64,000 nucleotides of DNA from UBA4312 sp002394635 (GCA_946539765.1 CAMNHO010000004.1:62001-126000); one strand, 5' to 3'; counted from the first letter of the stretch, positions 26,309 through 35,078 are shown. Notes: a model not told the origin generated them from the sequence alone. Program-made: numbers and translations.

Positions 26309-27094
26309 ATGCAGGTATTTAAAAATATATATGAGTATCGAGAGCTTTTAAAAACAAATATAAAAAAGGATATCCGGGGAAAGTATAAAGGGAGCTTTCT
26401 AGGTGTTTTATGGTCTTTTTTAAATCCGTTGCTGCAGGTCGTAGTCTATTGGATCGTCTTCCCGTATTTGATGGGAAGAGCGGGAACTGCTGATAACTAT
26501 CTATGTTATCTGGTAACGGGAATCATTCCCTGGACGTTTCTGACAACCGTTGCAACGCTGGGGACACCTTGTATCAAGAACAACGAGGGAATCATTAAAA
26601 AGGTATACTTTCCAAGAGAGGTGCTGCCGATTTCCCAGGTGCTTAGTTCACTGATCAACTTTTTCATTTCCTGTATCATTATATTGATATTCTGTGTAGG
26701 AACTGGAGCCGGCATTTCTTATCATCTGGTGTTTCTGCCGATCATTGCCTTAGTGCAGGCCATATTGAATCTGGGAATCGTATTTATTCTCAGTTCTGTG
26801 TGTGTTTATGTACAAGATGTTGAATTTATTGTTACTTTTCTTTTGAATATGGGTTTTTACGGAACTCCTATTCTTTATCAGCTCAAGATGTTTGAAAAAG
26901 CGGGTATGCTTGTACGACTGATTCAGCTGAATCCGATGACAACGATCATCGGTGCATACAGGGATATTTTCTTATATCATCAATGGCCGGATATGATTGC
27001 TTTAGGCATTGTGTTTCTGTTTTCCTTCCTATTGATGATAGTGGGATATATGTTGTTTAAAAAATTGGAAAAAGGCTTTGCCGAGGAATTATAA
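26309..27094 (+). CDS. polysaccharide/teichoic-acid ABC exporter, permease subunit (Wzm/TagG type)
   Basis: A 261-residue membrane protein of the ABC-2 type with six spans. The amphipathic start (YRELLKTNIKKDIRGKYKGS) followed by FLGVLWSFLNPLLQVVVYWI is the hallmark of Wzm/TagG permeases; PILYQL and LNPMTTIIGAYRDIFLY in the second half also match. It forms the channel with the ATPase encoded just upstream. Ribosome-binding site AGAGGG before ATG 26309. The stop TAA at 27092-27094 is 4 bases before the GT2 start, so the three genes are one operon. Confidence 0.92.
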   Translation: MQVFKNIYEYRELLKTNIKKDIRGKYKGSFLGVLWSFLNPLLQVVVYWIVFPYLMGRAGTADNYLCYLVTGIIPWTFLTTVATLGTPCIKNNEGIIKKVYFPREVLPISQVLSSLINFFISCIIILIFCVGTGAGISYHLVFLPIIALVQAILNLGIVFILSSVCVYVQDVEFIVTFLLNMGFYGTPILYQLKMFEKAGMLVRLIQLNPMTTIIGAYRDIFLYHQWPDMIALGIVFLFSFLLMIVGYMLFKKLEKGFAEEL

Positions 27095-27098
27095 AGAT

Positions 27099-29516
27099 AT
27101 GAAAGAGATTAAATATCAAATAGAAAAACAGGAGTTTTGGAATCTAATTTCTAAGCAATACTTTGACATCGAAGGATGGTGTTATTCAAAGAAAGATCTT
27201 GATATTCATTATGAGGTATATATGAATGGTCAATCAGTTCCGTTTGATATGGAACGTATTTTCCGCAATGATATTGCCAACAATGTCTTGAATGTTGAGG
27301 AAAAGAAAATCGGATTCCACATTATTGCACGTGTACCGGATCAAACGGTTTCCAGCTTTGTACTGAAAGCCAATGATATGGTCCTGCTCAGACTGAACGC
27401 ATCAGCGATTCGCAAACTGGCAGCACCGAATCCCATCGATTATCGGATTTCTGAGGTAGTCTATCAAGAGGACAAGGGAAAATTTCTTGTGAAAGGATGG
27501 GCTTATAGTGCTCTTGGTGGGGATGTCGATATCACCATAGAAGATGCACGATCGCAGCCTGTTGAACGGGAAGTTCGCATTGTAAACCGTGTGGATTTGA
27601 TCCGAAAGGGTTTTGTAGAGTCTTCACAGTCACAGTGTGGATTTGAAATTCTGTTTTCGGCGGATCGTCAGCAGAGCTATCGTTTGGTTCTTTCAAATCA
27701 TGAATATAGACGAACGATTGATATATACGAAGACACGTCCAGCAAAAAACATCTTGTCCGTTCGTATCTGTCAAGTTTAAATACCAACAATTTGCGTAAG
27801 GCGGGACGTTATTTTAAAAAATATGGGTTGAAACAGTTTTTTGTTCGGATCAAAGAAGGACCGAATGGTACTCAGTACACCTACCAGAACTGGTTTGATG
27901 AGCATAAAGCCACTAAACAGGATCTGCAAAACCAAAGACAAACATCCTTTGACTATGAACCGATGATCAGCCTGATCGTTGCAGCTTATAACACGAAGGA
28001 AGAATATCTGAAGGAAATGATCGACTCGGTTCTTGAACAGACATATACGAACTGGCAGTTGTGTATTGCCGATGGCAGTGATAACGATTGTGTCCAGACA
28101 TACATTCATACACATTACGGAAAAGAAAAACGAATTCGCTATGTGCGGCTGGATACAAACCTGGGCATTTCTGGTAATATGAATGAAGCAATTAAATTAT
28201 CCAGCGGGGACTATATCGGACTATTTGATCATGATGATCTGCTGACCCCGGACGCATTGTATGAGATGGTATGGCCGCTTCAGCGTAAACGTTATGATGT
28301 TCTGTATTCGGATGAAGACAAACTCAATGATTATTCCAAAGAATTTGTCGATCCACATTTTAAACCGGATCTGAATATCGATCTGCTTCGTTCGCAAAAT
28401 TACATCTGTCACTTCTTGATGGTTTCTCGGTCTTTGGTGGATCAAATCGGGGTATTACGTCCTGCATTCGACGGCAGTCAGGATTATGATTTTGTCCTGC
28501 GCTGTACAGAAAAGGCCAATGATGTTTATCATGTGCGCAAGATCCTCTATCACTGGCGGATGCATCCACAATCTACAGCTCAGGATCCGGAGAGCAAAAT
28601 GTATTGTTATGTGGCGGGAATGAATGCCTTAAAAGAGCATTACCATCGTCTACAGATCAAAGCGGATGTTCAAATGATGCCAAAACCGATGTATGGAATG
28701 TATAAAACGACATATTCCATTCATGAGGATCCTTTGGTTTCAGTTTTGATTTTGAATGATGACAGTCAGCAGGTACGAAAATGTATACAGAATATCAAGG
28801 AAAAGAGTACCTATAAAAATCTGGAATTTGTGATAATTAACGACAGAAAGAATGTTTTCCTATCTAAAACAAAGGATATAGTCACGATCTTAATCGATTC
28901 CGATGTATCGGTTCCGGAAAAATACAATCAGGCTGCCAGACAGGCAAAGGGCCAGTATCTTCTGTTTTTACGAAGCGATATGCGCATGGAAAGCGAAGAA
29001 TCCATTGCTCAGCTACTGGGATTGTCTCAGAGTCCACAGGTTGGCATTGCGGGCTCCCGGATCCTATATACAGACAACACGATCCAGCATGCCGGGATCC
29101 TCTTTGAGAAAGACGGTACGGTCCGGCTGCCCTTTGTCGGGCAGGATCGTCAGTCAGACGGGTATATGTGTCATCCGAAGATCAACTGCCGCTATTTAGC
29201 GGTATCCTTCAATGGTATGATGGTTTCCAAAAAACGATTCCTTTCTTTGAATGGATTTGACACATCTTATCATCAAGCTTTTTATGATTTAGATCTTTGT
29301 TTAAAGATGAGCTCATTAAAACGAAGAGTTGTCTATAATGCGTTCTCACAATGGCAGGCAGGTCGCAATGATCTGTATTCCGGCTATTGTACTAACAAGG
29401 AAACGTATGAGAAAGATCTGGAGATCTTTCTAAAACGTTTCAAGAATACCTTTGTTAATGGGGACCCTTGTTACAATCCGAATTTTGACGCGGACAAGGA
29501 TCCGTTTACGATGTAA
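27099..29516 (+). CDS. two-domain GT2-family glycosyltransferase with N-terminal beta-domains
   Basis: An 805-residue cytoplasmic enzyme for building the exported glycan. The start ATG 27099 has GAGGAA at 27083-27088; the in-frame TTG at 27078 lies inside the permease. Residues 1-220 form two similar beta-rich modules (FDIEGWCYSKKDLDIHYEVY; KGWAYSALGGDVDITIED). The first GT-A domain starts at about 288 (MISLIVAAYNT) with GLFDHDDLLTPDAL as its metal-binding DxD. A second GT-A-like domain starts at about 544 (PLVSVLILNDD); its DxD position reads FLRSDMRME, only partly conserved, and NGMMVSKKRFLSLNGFD follows. Bifunctional GT2 proteins of this type extend rhamnan- or galactan-like chains. Substrates are unknown. 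Confidence 0.87.
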   Translation: MKEIKYQIEKQEFWNLISKQYFDIEGWCYSKKDLDIHYEVYMNGQSVPFDMERIFRNDIANNVLNVEEKKIGFHIIARVPDQTVSSFVLKANDMVLLRLNASAIRKLAAPNPIDYRISEVVYQEDKGKFLVKGWAYSALGGDVDITIEDARSQPVEREVRIVNRVDLIRKGFVESSQSQCGFEILFSADRQQSYRLVLSNHEYRRTIDIYEDTSSKKHLVRSYLSSLNTNNLRKAGRYFKKYGLKQFFVRIKEGPNGTQYTYQNWFDEHKATKQDLQNQRQTSFDYEPMISLIVAAYNTKEEYLKEMIDSVLEQTYTNWQLCIADGSDNDCVQTYIHTHYGKEKRIRYVRLDTNLGISGNMNEAIKLSSGDYIGLFDHDDLLTPDALYEMVWPLQRKRYDVLYSDEDKLNDYSKEFVDPHFKPDLNIDLLRSQNYICHFLMVSRSLVDQIGVLRPAFDGSQDYDFVLRCTEKANDVYHVRKILYHWRMHPQSTAQDPESKMYCYVAGMNALKEHYHRLQIKADVQMMPKPMYGMYKTTYSIHEDPLVSVLILNDDSQQVRKCIQNIKEKSTYKNLEFVIINDRKNVFLSKTKDIVTILIDSDVSVPEKYNQAARQAKGQYLLFLRSDMRMESEESIAQLLGLSQSPQVGIAGSRILYTDNTIQHAGILFEKDGTVRLPFVGQDRQSDGYMCHPKINCRYLAVSFNGMMVSKKRFLSLNGFDTSYHQAFYDLDLCLKMSSLKRRVVYNAFSQWQAGRNDLYSGYCTNKETYEKDLEIFLKRFKNTFVNGDPCYNPNFDADKDPFTM

Positions 29517-29525
29517 TGAAACGAG

Positions 29526-29551
29526 AGAGGTCTGCCTGTAGGCAGGCCTCT
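29526..29551 (+). terminator. stable stem-loop between GT2 gene and dnaE
   Basis: An 11-bp stem AGAGGTCTGCC/GGCAGGCCTCT (29526-29536 with 29541-29551) with one G-U pair and a TGTA loop. The tail is GAACTT, with no T tract, so it may be a weak or factor-assisted terminator or an mRNA-stabilising stem. Confidence 0.45.
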
Positions 29552-29591
29552 GAACTTACATGGATAAAGAAAGATCTTTTCGGGAGGTTTT

Positions 29592-32500
29592 ATGGTCCAT
29601 TTACATACACGCAGCTGTTATTCTTTGTTGCATTCACCATTTCGCATTCAGGAAATCATCGATACAGCGGCATCGATGCATTTTCGGCATGTCTGTTTGA
29701 CAGATCTGCACAGTATGTACGGAACGATGGAATTCTGGAAATATGCACAGAAAAAATCCATTCATCCCATCATCGGGCTGGAAGTGCACACTGTATTGAA
29801 TGAGGCTCCATTCTCTTTTGTGCTGCTGGCAAAGAATGATCTGGGGCTGCAGCAACTTTATCATGTATCCACATGTCTGATGAAAGGGGATAAAACGGAC
29901 GCGGAACAGCTGGCTTCCATGACAAGCCAATGCATCGCATTGACGGCTGGAGATAATGATACGCTGGAACAATATGTTGAGCATGAAGACACGGAAAGCA
30001 TAGAAAACTATTTGAATAAAATGGCTTCTTTATGGGATGACTTTTATGTATCCATTGCTATGAACGATTCAAGTTATCGTCGCCAGGTCAATCAGTTTTT
30101 GAAGGCGTGTACGAAACATATCGGGTTGGATACTGTCGCTTTATCCCGCATCTATTATCGCACTGACCGTGATGTTGAGTCTTTGCGCATGCTGCAAGCC
30201 ATTGAACAGCAGAAAACAATATATGATCAGACACTGAATGTCAGCAACCATCGCTATTTTCGTTCTCAGGCGGAAATGGAAGCCTTGTATGATCCGGAAG
30301 ATCTGCTGAATACGGAACGAATTGCTTCGCAATGCAATGTCCAGATGAGCATGACCAAAAGTCGTCTGCCTGTTTTTATTAATAAACTGGGAATCGACAA
30401 CGATAAATATCTGATCAAGCTTTGTCATGCAGGTCTATTAAAGCGAATGAACAGGAAAGTACCTGATGTGTATAAAAACAGGCTGGATTACGAACTTTCT
30501 GTCATTATCAAGATGGGTTTTACAGATTATTTTCTGATTGTATGGGATTTTATTCGTTTTGCACGCTCGCAGAATATTAATGTAGGACCTGGAAGAGGTT
30601 CTGCTGCGGGAAGTCTGGCCGCTTATTGTCTGGGGATCACACATATCGATCCGATCCGCAATCATCTTTTATTTGAACGTTTTTTAAATCCAGAACGAAT
30701 ATCCATGCCCGATATCGATACGGACTTTCCGGATGATAAGCGGGATGATGTGATTGATTATGTTTACGATAAATATGGAGCCGGTCATGTGGCTCATATC
30801 ATTGCCTTCAATACTTTAAAAGCGAAACAAGTATTACGGGATGTTGCCCGCATCACAAACTATCCGCCCCGGAAGGTGGATGCGATTGCCAAATCGATTG
30901 GAAATGATCCGAAGATGACATTGGAAAAAGCCTATCATTCCAATGCCTATTTTGCCCGCCTGATCCAGGCGGATGCAGAAAGCAGGGAACTGTATGAAAG
31001 AAGTCTTAAGCTGGAAGGACTACCTCGGCATTTAACTTTGCATGCGGCAGGAATTGTCTTAAGCGACCAGGAAATAGAGAAGGTATGTCCTTTGGTGCAG
31101 GTCGAAGAAAACATGGAAGCGACACAGTTTCCTATGGAAGATCTGGAGGATCTTGGTTTGATAAAAATGGATTTTCTAAGCCTGAAGAACTTGACGACCA
31201 TTCATGAAATCAAGACTTCGATAGAAAAGAATACCAATGTTACCATCCCGTTATTACAAATCCCTTTGAACGACCGGCGAACATATCAACTGTTATCGAG
31301 GGCGGATACTCTGGGAGTCTTCCAGCTTGAGTCGCAGGGAATCATGCAACTGTTGAAAAAAATGCAGCCACAGTGTTTTGAGGATATATGTGCGGTTCTG
31401 GCTCTATATCGACCAGGCCCAATGAAGAATATTGACACCTATCTTGACAAAAGAGCACACCCGGAAACCATTGAGTATCCGGATCGTCGTTTGGAACCCA
31501 TCCTAAAGGAGACATACGGGATCATTTTATATCAGGAACAGATCATGCAGATTGCCCAGGTTATCGGTGGGTTTACTCTATCCCAGGCGGATACATTACG
31601 AAAAGCCATGAGCAAAAAGAATGCCCAGACGATGGCCAGTTATCGGCAGACATTTGTACAGGGAGCTTTGAAAAACGGATGTAGAACAAAAGTGGCTGAA
31701 GACATCTTTGATCTGATGGAACGTTTTGCAGAATATGGTTTCAACAAATCTCATAGTTATGTTTATGGACTGGTTGCTTATCAGATGGCATATTTGAAAG
31801 CAAATTATCCTGTTTACTTCTATCAGGGATTATTGAACAGTGTTATTGGTTCTGAAATTAAGACCAGTCAGTATATTTATGAATGCCAGCATCGGCAGAT
31901 CAATGTGCTGCCTCCTTCCGTCAATGATAGTCAGGCACTTTTTGCGGTACAGCCGCAAGGACTGCGTATGCCTTTAAGAACCATCAAGGGAATCGGCCGG
32001 ATGGTACATGAGCAGATAGAGAAATCGCGTCAACAGAAGCGGTTTACCGATTTTATCGATTTTGTGGTAAGAATTACCGCTGAACGAGTCAATGAGTCAA
32101 ATATTCGGGCATTGATCGATGCCGGAGCTTTGGATGAATTAGGGCTGAATCGGATGACAATGAATGAAAACCTGGGTCGGGTCCTTCAATACGCCGCCAT
32201 CGTACAGACGGTAACAGATCAAGGTGTATTGTTTAATTATGATCTTGTTTCCTTACCGAAGATCATACCGATGAAAGAAGACCGATTAAAGAAAGCCCAG
32301 AAGGAAAAAATGGTATATGGCTTCTATCTCAGTGAACATCCAGTCCACTCCATTCGTAAAAACTATCCGAAATGCACACCGGTCAACCGGATCCAGAATG
32401 GTTATGTTCAGGTGATAGGAAAAGTGAATGGATATCGGACACATCGGACTAAAAATGGTCAATTGATGTGCTTTATGACCATAGAAGATGAGACAGGCCA

Positions 32501-32654
32501 GCTGGATATTGTCATTATGCCTAAGCTCTATGAAATGCAGAAAGAACATATCCGTAAAGATAGGATCGTCATTGTGCAGGGGAAAAAGGATCGTGAACAT
32601 TCGGTGCTGGCTAACCGAATGAACTGGCATCAAGAAAAAGAGACGATGCAGTAA
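29592..32654 (+). CDS. dnaE: DNA polymerase III subunit alpha, DnaE type
   Basis: Replicative DNA polymerase of the C family; in Firmicutes with PolC, DnaE extends primers. The protein has 1020 residues, a little short for the family (about 1100). The N-terminal PHP domain (VHLHTRSCYSLL, LTDLHSMYG, HPIIGLEV) resembles that of Bacillus DnaE, including the non-canonical TD-x-H. The catalytic aspartates are in PDIDTDFPDDKRDDV, with GPGRGSAAGSLAAYCLGI in the palm and FNKSHSYVYGLVAYQMAYLK in the fingers. A helix-hairpin-helix part (RTIKGIG) and a C-terminal OB fold (NGYVQVIGKVNGYRT) complete the usual order. GGGAGG precedes ATG 29592. PolC is not in this window. Confidence 0.96.
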   Translation: MVHLHTRSCYSLLHSPFRIQEIIDTAASMHFRHVCLTDLHSMYGTMEFWKYAQKKSIHPIIGLEVHTVLNEAPFSFVLLAKNDLGLQQLYHVSTCLMKGDKTDAEQLASMTSQCIALTAGDNDTLEQYVEHEDTESIENYLNKMASLWDDFYVSIAMNDSSYRRQVNQFLKACTKHIGLDTVALSRIYYRTDRDVESLRMLQAIEQQKTIYDQTLNVSNHRYFRSQAEMEALYDPEDLLNTERIASQCNVQMSMTKSRLPVFINKLGIDNDKYLIKLCHAGLLKRMNRKVPDVYKNRLDYELSVIIKMGFTDYFLIVWDFIRFARSQNINVGPGRGSAAGSLAAYCLGITHIDPIRNHLLFERFLNPERISMPDIDTDFPDDKRDDVIDYVYDKYGAGHVAHIIAFNTLKAKQVLRDVARITNYPPRKVDAIAKSIGNDPKMTLEKAYHSNAYFARLIQADAESRELYERSLKLEGLPRHLTLHAAGIVLSDQEIEKVCPLVQVEENMEATQFPMEDLEDLGLIKMDFLSLKNLTTIHEIKTSIEKNTNVTIPLLQIPLNDRRTYQLLSRADTLGVFQLESQGIMQLLKKMQPQCFEDICAVLALYRPGPMKNIDTYLDKRAHPETIEYPDRRLEPILKETYGIILYQEQIMQIAQVIGGFTLSQADTLRKAMSKKNAQTMASYRQTFVQGALKNGCRTKVAEDIFDLMERFAEYGFNKSHSYVYGLVAYQMAYLKANYPVYFYQGLLNSVIGSEIKTSQYIYECQHRQINVLPPSVNDSQALFAVQPQGLRMPLRTIKGIGRMVHEQIEKSRQQKRFTDFIDFVVRITAERVNESNIRALIDAGALDELGLNRMTMNENLGRVLQYAAIVQTVTDQGVLFNYDLVSLPKIIPMKEDRLKKAQKEKMVYGFYLSEHPVHSIRKNYPKCTPVNRIQNGYVQVIGKVNGYRTHRTKNGQLMCFMTIEDETGQLDIVIMPKLYEMQKEHIRKDRIVIVQGKKDREHSVLANRMNWHQEKETMQ

Positions 32655-32673
32655 ATATATTTATAGTTACCTC

Positions 32674-32702
32674 TTGACGAGGTCTATGGATTTCGCTAAA
32701 AT
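32674..32702 (+). promoter_or_regulatory. SigA promoter of the rplU-prp-rpmA operon
   Basis: TTGACG (32674-32679), 17 bases, TAAAAT (32697-32702), placed just before a structured leader of about 95 bases. Confidence 0.75.
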
Positions 32703-32707
32703 ACTAT

Positions 32708-32800
32708 TGTTGCAGATTCTAATCTTGCAACCGCACAGAAAAGGTTAAAGTTGTTTATCACACCTTCATGGCGAGTCATCTGGAAAAGGAGGTGCACAAA
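32708..32800 (+). promoter_or_regulatory. probable ribosomal protein L21 leader
   Basis: The untranslated leader between the promoter and rplU contains a stem GTTGCAGAT/ATC-TTGCAAC (32709-32731, one bulge) and further pairing potential up to the AAAGGAGGTG ribosome-binding site. L21 leaders with autogenous control are known before rplU in Firmicutes. I recognise position and general form, not a verified covariance match. Confidence 0.5.
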
Positions 32801-33103
32801 ATGTACGCAATTATTGAAACAGGCGGAAAACAGATCCGCGTGGAAAAAGATGCTGAGATCTTCGTTGAAAAATTAGATGTAAACGAAGGAGACACAGTTA
32901 CTTTTGACAAGGTTTTATATGCAGACGGCAAAATTGGAAAACCGTATGTAGAAGGTGCCAAGGTAACAGGAGTTGTTGAAAAGCAGGGAAAAGGTAAAAA
33001 AATCACGATTGTGAAATATCGTCCTAAGAAGAGTTCAACACGTCGTAAACAAGGTCATCGTCAACCATATACAAAAATCAAAATTGAAGCTATCGAGGCT
33101 TAA
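32801..33103 (+). CDS. rplU: 50S ribosomal protein L21
   Basis: A 100-residue ribosomal protein, MYAIIETGGKQIRVEKDAEI at the start and the family signature in IVKYRPKKSSTRRKQGHRQ near the end, which contacts 23S rRNA. ATG 32801 has a near-perfect AAAGGAGGTG 8 bases upstream; the in-frame ATG at 32768 would put that site inside the coding sequence and is rejected. First gene of the conserved rplU-prp-rpmA operon, driven by its own promoter and leader. Confidence 0.98.
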   Translation: MYAIIETGGKQIRVEKDAEIFVEKLDVNEGDTVTFDKVLYADGKIGKPYVEGAKVTGVVEKQGKGKKITIVKYRPKKSSTRRKQGHRQPYTKIKIEAIEA

Positions 33104-33106
33104 TGT

Positions 33107-33424
33107 ATGGTTAACGTTAAGGTACAAAAAAGATCCGAAGAAATTTTGGATATAGTTATTTCAGGTCATGCCGATTCAACAGGAGCTGAAATGATGGATC
33201 TGGTATGTGCCGAAGTCAGTGCTGTTTCTGTAGGAGCACTGAACAGTATTGATCTCCAATGTCCGGATACCTGTATATTGGAGATGGACAAAGGATATGT
33301 ACATATAAAGGTGTTACGATCCAATACTGTTTTACAAGCAATTTTAAAAACTATTTGTATTCAATTAGATACAATTGCCTTTACGAACAGTCAATATGTT
33401 CGATTAGAGAAAGTTGAGGTGTAA
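33107..33424 (+). CDS. prp: ribosomal-processing cysteine protease Prp
   Basis: A 105-residue cysteine protease that removes the N-terminal extension of L27 in Firmicutes (established for Staphylococcus and relatives). The catalytic pair is visible in SGHADSTGAEMMDLVCAEVS: His in the GH motif and Cys in the VCAEVS motif. It lies 3 bases after rplU and 3 bases before rpmA, the standard order. The L27 precursor next door carries a matching cleavage site, which supports function. Confidence 0.95.
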   Translation: MVNVKVQKRSEEILDIVISGHADSTGAEMMDLVCAEVSAVSVGALNSIDLQCPDTCILEMDKGYVHIKVLRSNTVLQAILKTICIQLDTIAFTNSQYVRLEKVEV

Positions 33425-33427
33425 CTC

Positions 33428-33712
33428 ATGAAGTTTATATTAGATAACCAGTTATTCGCTTCTAAAAAGGGTGTTGGTTCTACTAAGAACGGTCGTGATT
33501 CCAAATCGAAACGTTTAGGAGCTAAACTCGCCGATGGACAAAGCTGTCATGCTGGTAGCATCATCTATCGTCAGCGCGGAACAAAAATTCACCCGGGTAC
33601 TAATGTAGGACGTGGTGGAGATGACACTTTATTCGCATTGGTCGATGGTGTCGTTAAATACGAGCGTTTAGGAAAAGACAAGAAGAAAGTTTCTGTTTAT
33701 CCACAGGCATAG
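33428..33712 (+). CDS. rpmA: 50S ribosomal protein L27 precursor
   Basis: A 94-residue protein whose mature N-terminus reaches the peptidyl-transferase centre. It opens with the extension MKFILDNQLF followed by ASKKGVGSTKNGRDS, so cleavage after Phe10 by Prp would expose the normal L27 start. The body (SKRLGAKLADGQ, RQRGTKIHPGTNVGRGGDD, VDGVVKYERLGKDKKKVSVY) is fully typical. A strong terminator follows. Unlike in Bacillus, no spo0B lies between rpmA and obg. Confidence 0.98.
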   Translation: MKFILDNQLFASKKGVGSTKNGRDSKSKRLGAKLADGQSCHAGSIIYRQRGTKIHPGTNVGRGGDDTLFALVDGVVKYERLGKDKKKVSVYPQA

Positions 33713-33719
33713 TTTGATC

Positions 33720-33745
33720 AGATCCCTGAACGGGGATCTTTTTTT
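33720..33745 (+). terminator. intrinsic terminator after rpmA
   Basis: A 7-bp stem AGATCCC/GGGATCT (33720-33726 with 33733-33739), TGAACG loop and seven T. obgE starts 15 bases later. Confidence 0.85.
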
Positions 33746-33759
33746 AAAGGAGTGAGATC

Positions 33760-35043
33760 ATGTTCGTCGATCAGGTAAAAATCAATGTAAAAGCAGGAAA
33801 GGGCGGAAACGGTATTGTGAGTTTTCGTCATGAAAAATATGTAGAATACGGAGGTCCCTTTGGCGGTGATGGTGGCAAAGGCGGCGATGTGATCTTTCAG
33901 GCAGAACCGGGAATGACCACATTGATGGATCTTCGTTATCATCGTAAAATCAAGGCAGAACCGGGAGAAAACGGAAAAACCAAGAAGATGCACGGTGCAA
34001 ATGGTGCGGATAAGATTGTTAAGGTTCCTTTGGGAACATTGGTAAAACGTAGTGACACCGGGCAGATCCTGGCTGACTTGACAGAACCCGGCATGAAGCA
34101 GATTGTTGCGCATGGCGGTCGTGGAGGTCGAGGAAACTTCCATTTTAAATCGAGTCGAAATACGGCCCCAAAATATGCAGAAGATGGCAGACCGGGGGAG
34201 GAGTTTGACTGTATTGTTGAACTGCGGGTATTAGCGGATGTCGGTCTGGTCGGTTTTCCAAGTGTCGGAAAATCCACTTTTCTGGATGCGGTCAGTCGTG
34301 CACATCCTGAAATTGCCGATTACCCGTTTACCACAACGGCTCCCAATGTAGGTGTTGTGGAAATTCAAGATGGACGTAGTTTTATCCTGGCTGATCTACC
34401 GGGACTGATTGAAGGTGCCAGCGAAGGAAAAGGGTTAGGACACGACTTCTTACGACATATTGAACGCTGCCGAGTAATCATACATGTTTTGGATATGGGG
34501 GCTGAACAAGGCCGTGATCCTGTAGAGGATTACCGGATCATCAATGAGGAATTACGATCCTATGAATATCGATTATTGGAGCGTCCGCAGATTGTTGTCG
34601 CAAACAAAATGGACATGGAAGATGCCCCGACCAACCTTGCTCGTTTTAAAGAAGCGCATCCGGAAGTCCCGGTTTATGAAACAATGACCATTATTCACGA
34701 GGGTCTGCAGCCTGTATTGAAGAAAGCAGCCGATCTTCTGGCAACCACACCGACATTCCCTCTTATGGATGCATCCGGAAATGAAACCGGTGTGACATAT
34801 AAGTTTGAAGAAAAGAAGAAAGAAATCGAAATTGTGGAAGTTCAACCAGGTGTATGGGAGGTACAAGGGCCAAAGATCGAAAGGAACTTCGATATCCGAA
34901 AGCTGAACACAGAAGAGGATTACTATCTTTTTGCCAATAAAATGCGATATATGGGAATTGACCAGGCTTTGCGGAATGCCGGATGCCAGGATGGAGATAC
35001 GGTGCGTCTGCAAGGATATGAGTTTGAATTTATTGAAAACTAA
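33760..35043 (+). CDS. obgE: GTPase Obg/CgtA, ribosome assembly and stress
   Basis: A 427-residue essential GTPase that acts in 50S assembly and the stringent response. The glycine-rich Obg fold covers about 1-158 (KAGKGGNGIVSFRHEKYVE, GGDGGKGGDV, HGGRGGRGNFHFKSS). The G domain follows: G1 GFPSVGKST (about 164), G3 DLPGLIEGASEGKGLG, G4 NKMD. The C-terminal OCT domain (about 350-427) has the conserved WEVQGPKIER and LRNAGCQDGDTVRLQGYEFE. Position after rplU-prp-rpmA is standard. Ribosome-binding site AAAGGAG before ATG 33760; terminator directly after the stop. Confidence 0.98.
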   Translation: MFVDQVKINVKAGKGGNGIVSFRHEKYVEYGGPFGGDGGKGGDVIFQAEPGMTTLMDLRYHRKIKAEPGENGKTKKMHGANGADKIVKVPLGTLVKRSDTGQILADLTEPGMKQIVAHGGRGGRGNFHFKSSRNTAPKYAEDGRPGEEFDCIVELRVLADVGLVGFPSVGKSTFLDAVSRAHPEIADYPFTTTAPNVGVVEIQDGRSFILADLPGLIEGASEGKGLGHDFLRHIERCRVIIHVLDMGAEQGRDPVEDYRIINEELRSYEYRLLERPQIVVANKMDMEDAPTNLARFKEAHPEVPVYETMTIIHEGLQPVLKKAADLLATTPTFPLMDASGNETGVTYKFEEKKKEIEIVEVQPGVWEVQGPKIERNFDIRKLNTEEDYYLFANKMRYMGIDQALRNAGCQDGDTVRLQGYEFEFIEN

Positions 35044-35044
35044 G

Positions 35045-35067
35045 AAAGACCTTTATGGTCTTTTTTT
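35045..35067 (+). terminator. intrinsic terminator after obgE
   Basis: A 7-bp stem AAAGACC/GGTCTTT (35045-35051 with 35057-35063), TTTAT loop and seven T. Confidence 0.85.
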
Positions 35068-35078
35068 AGTTTTTGAGA

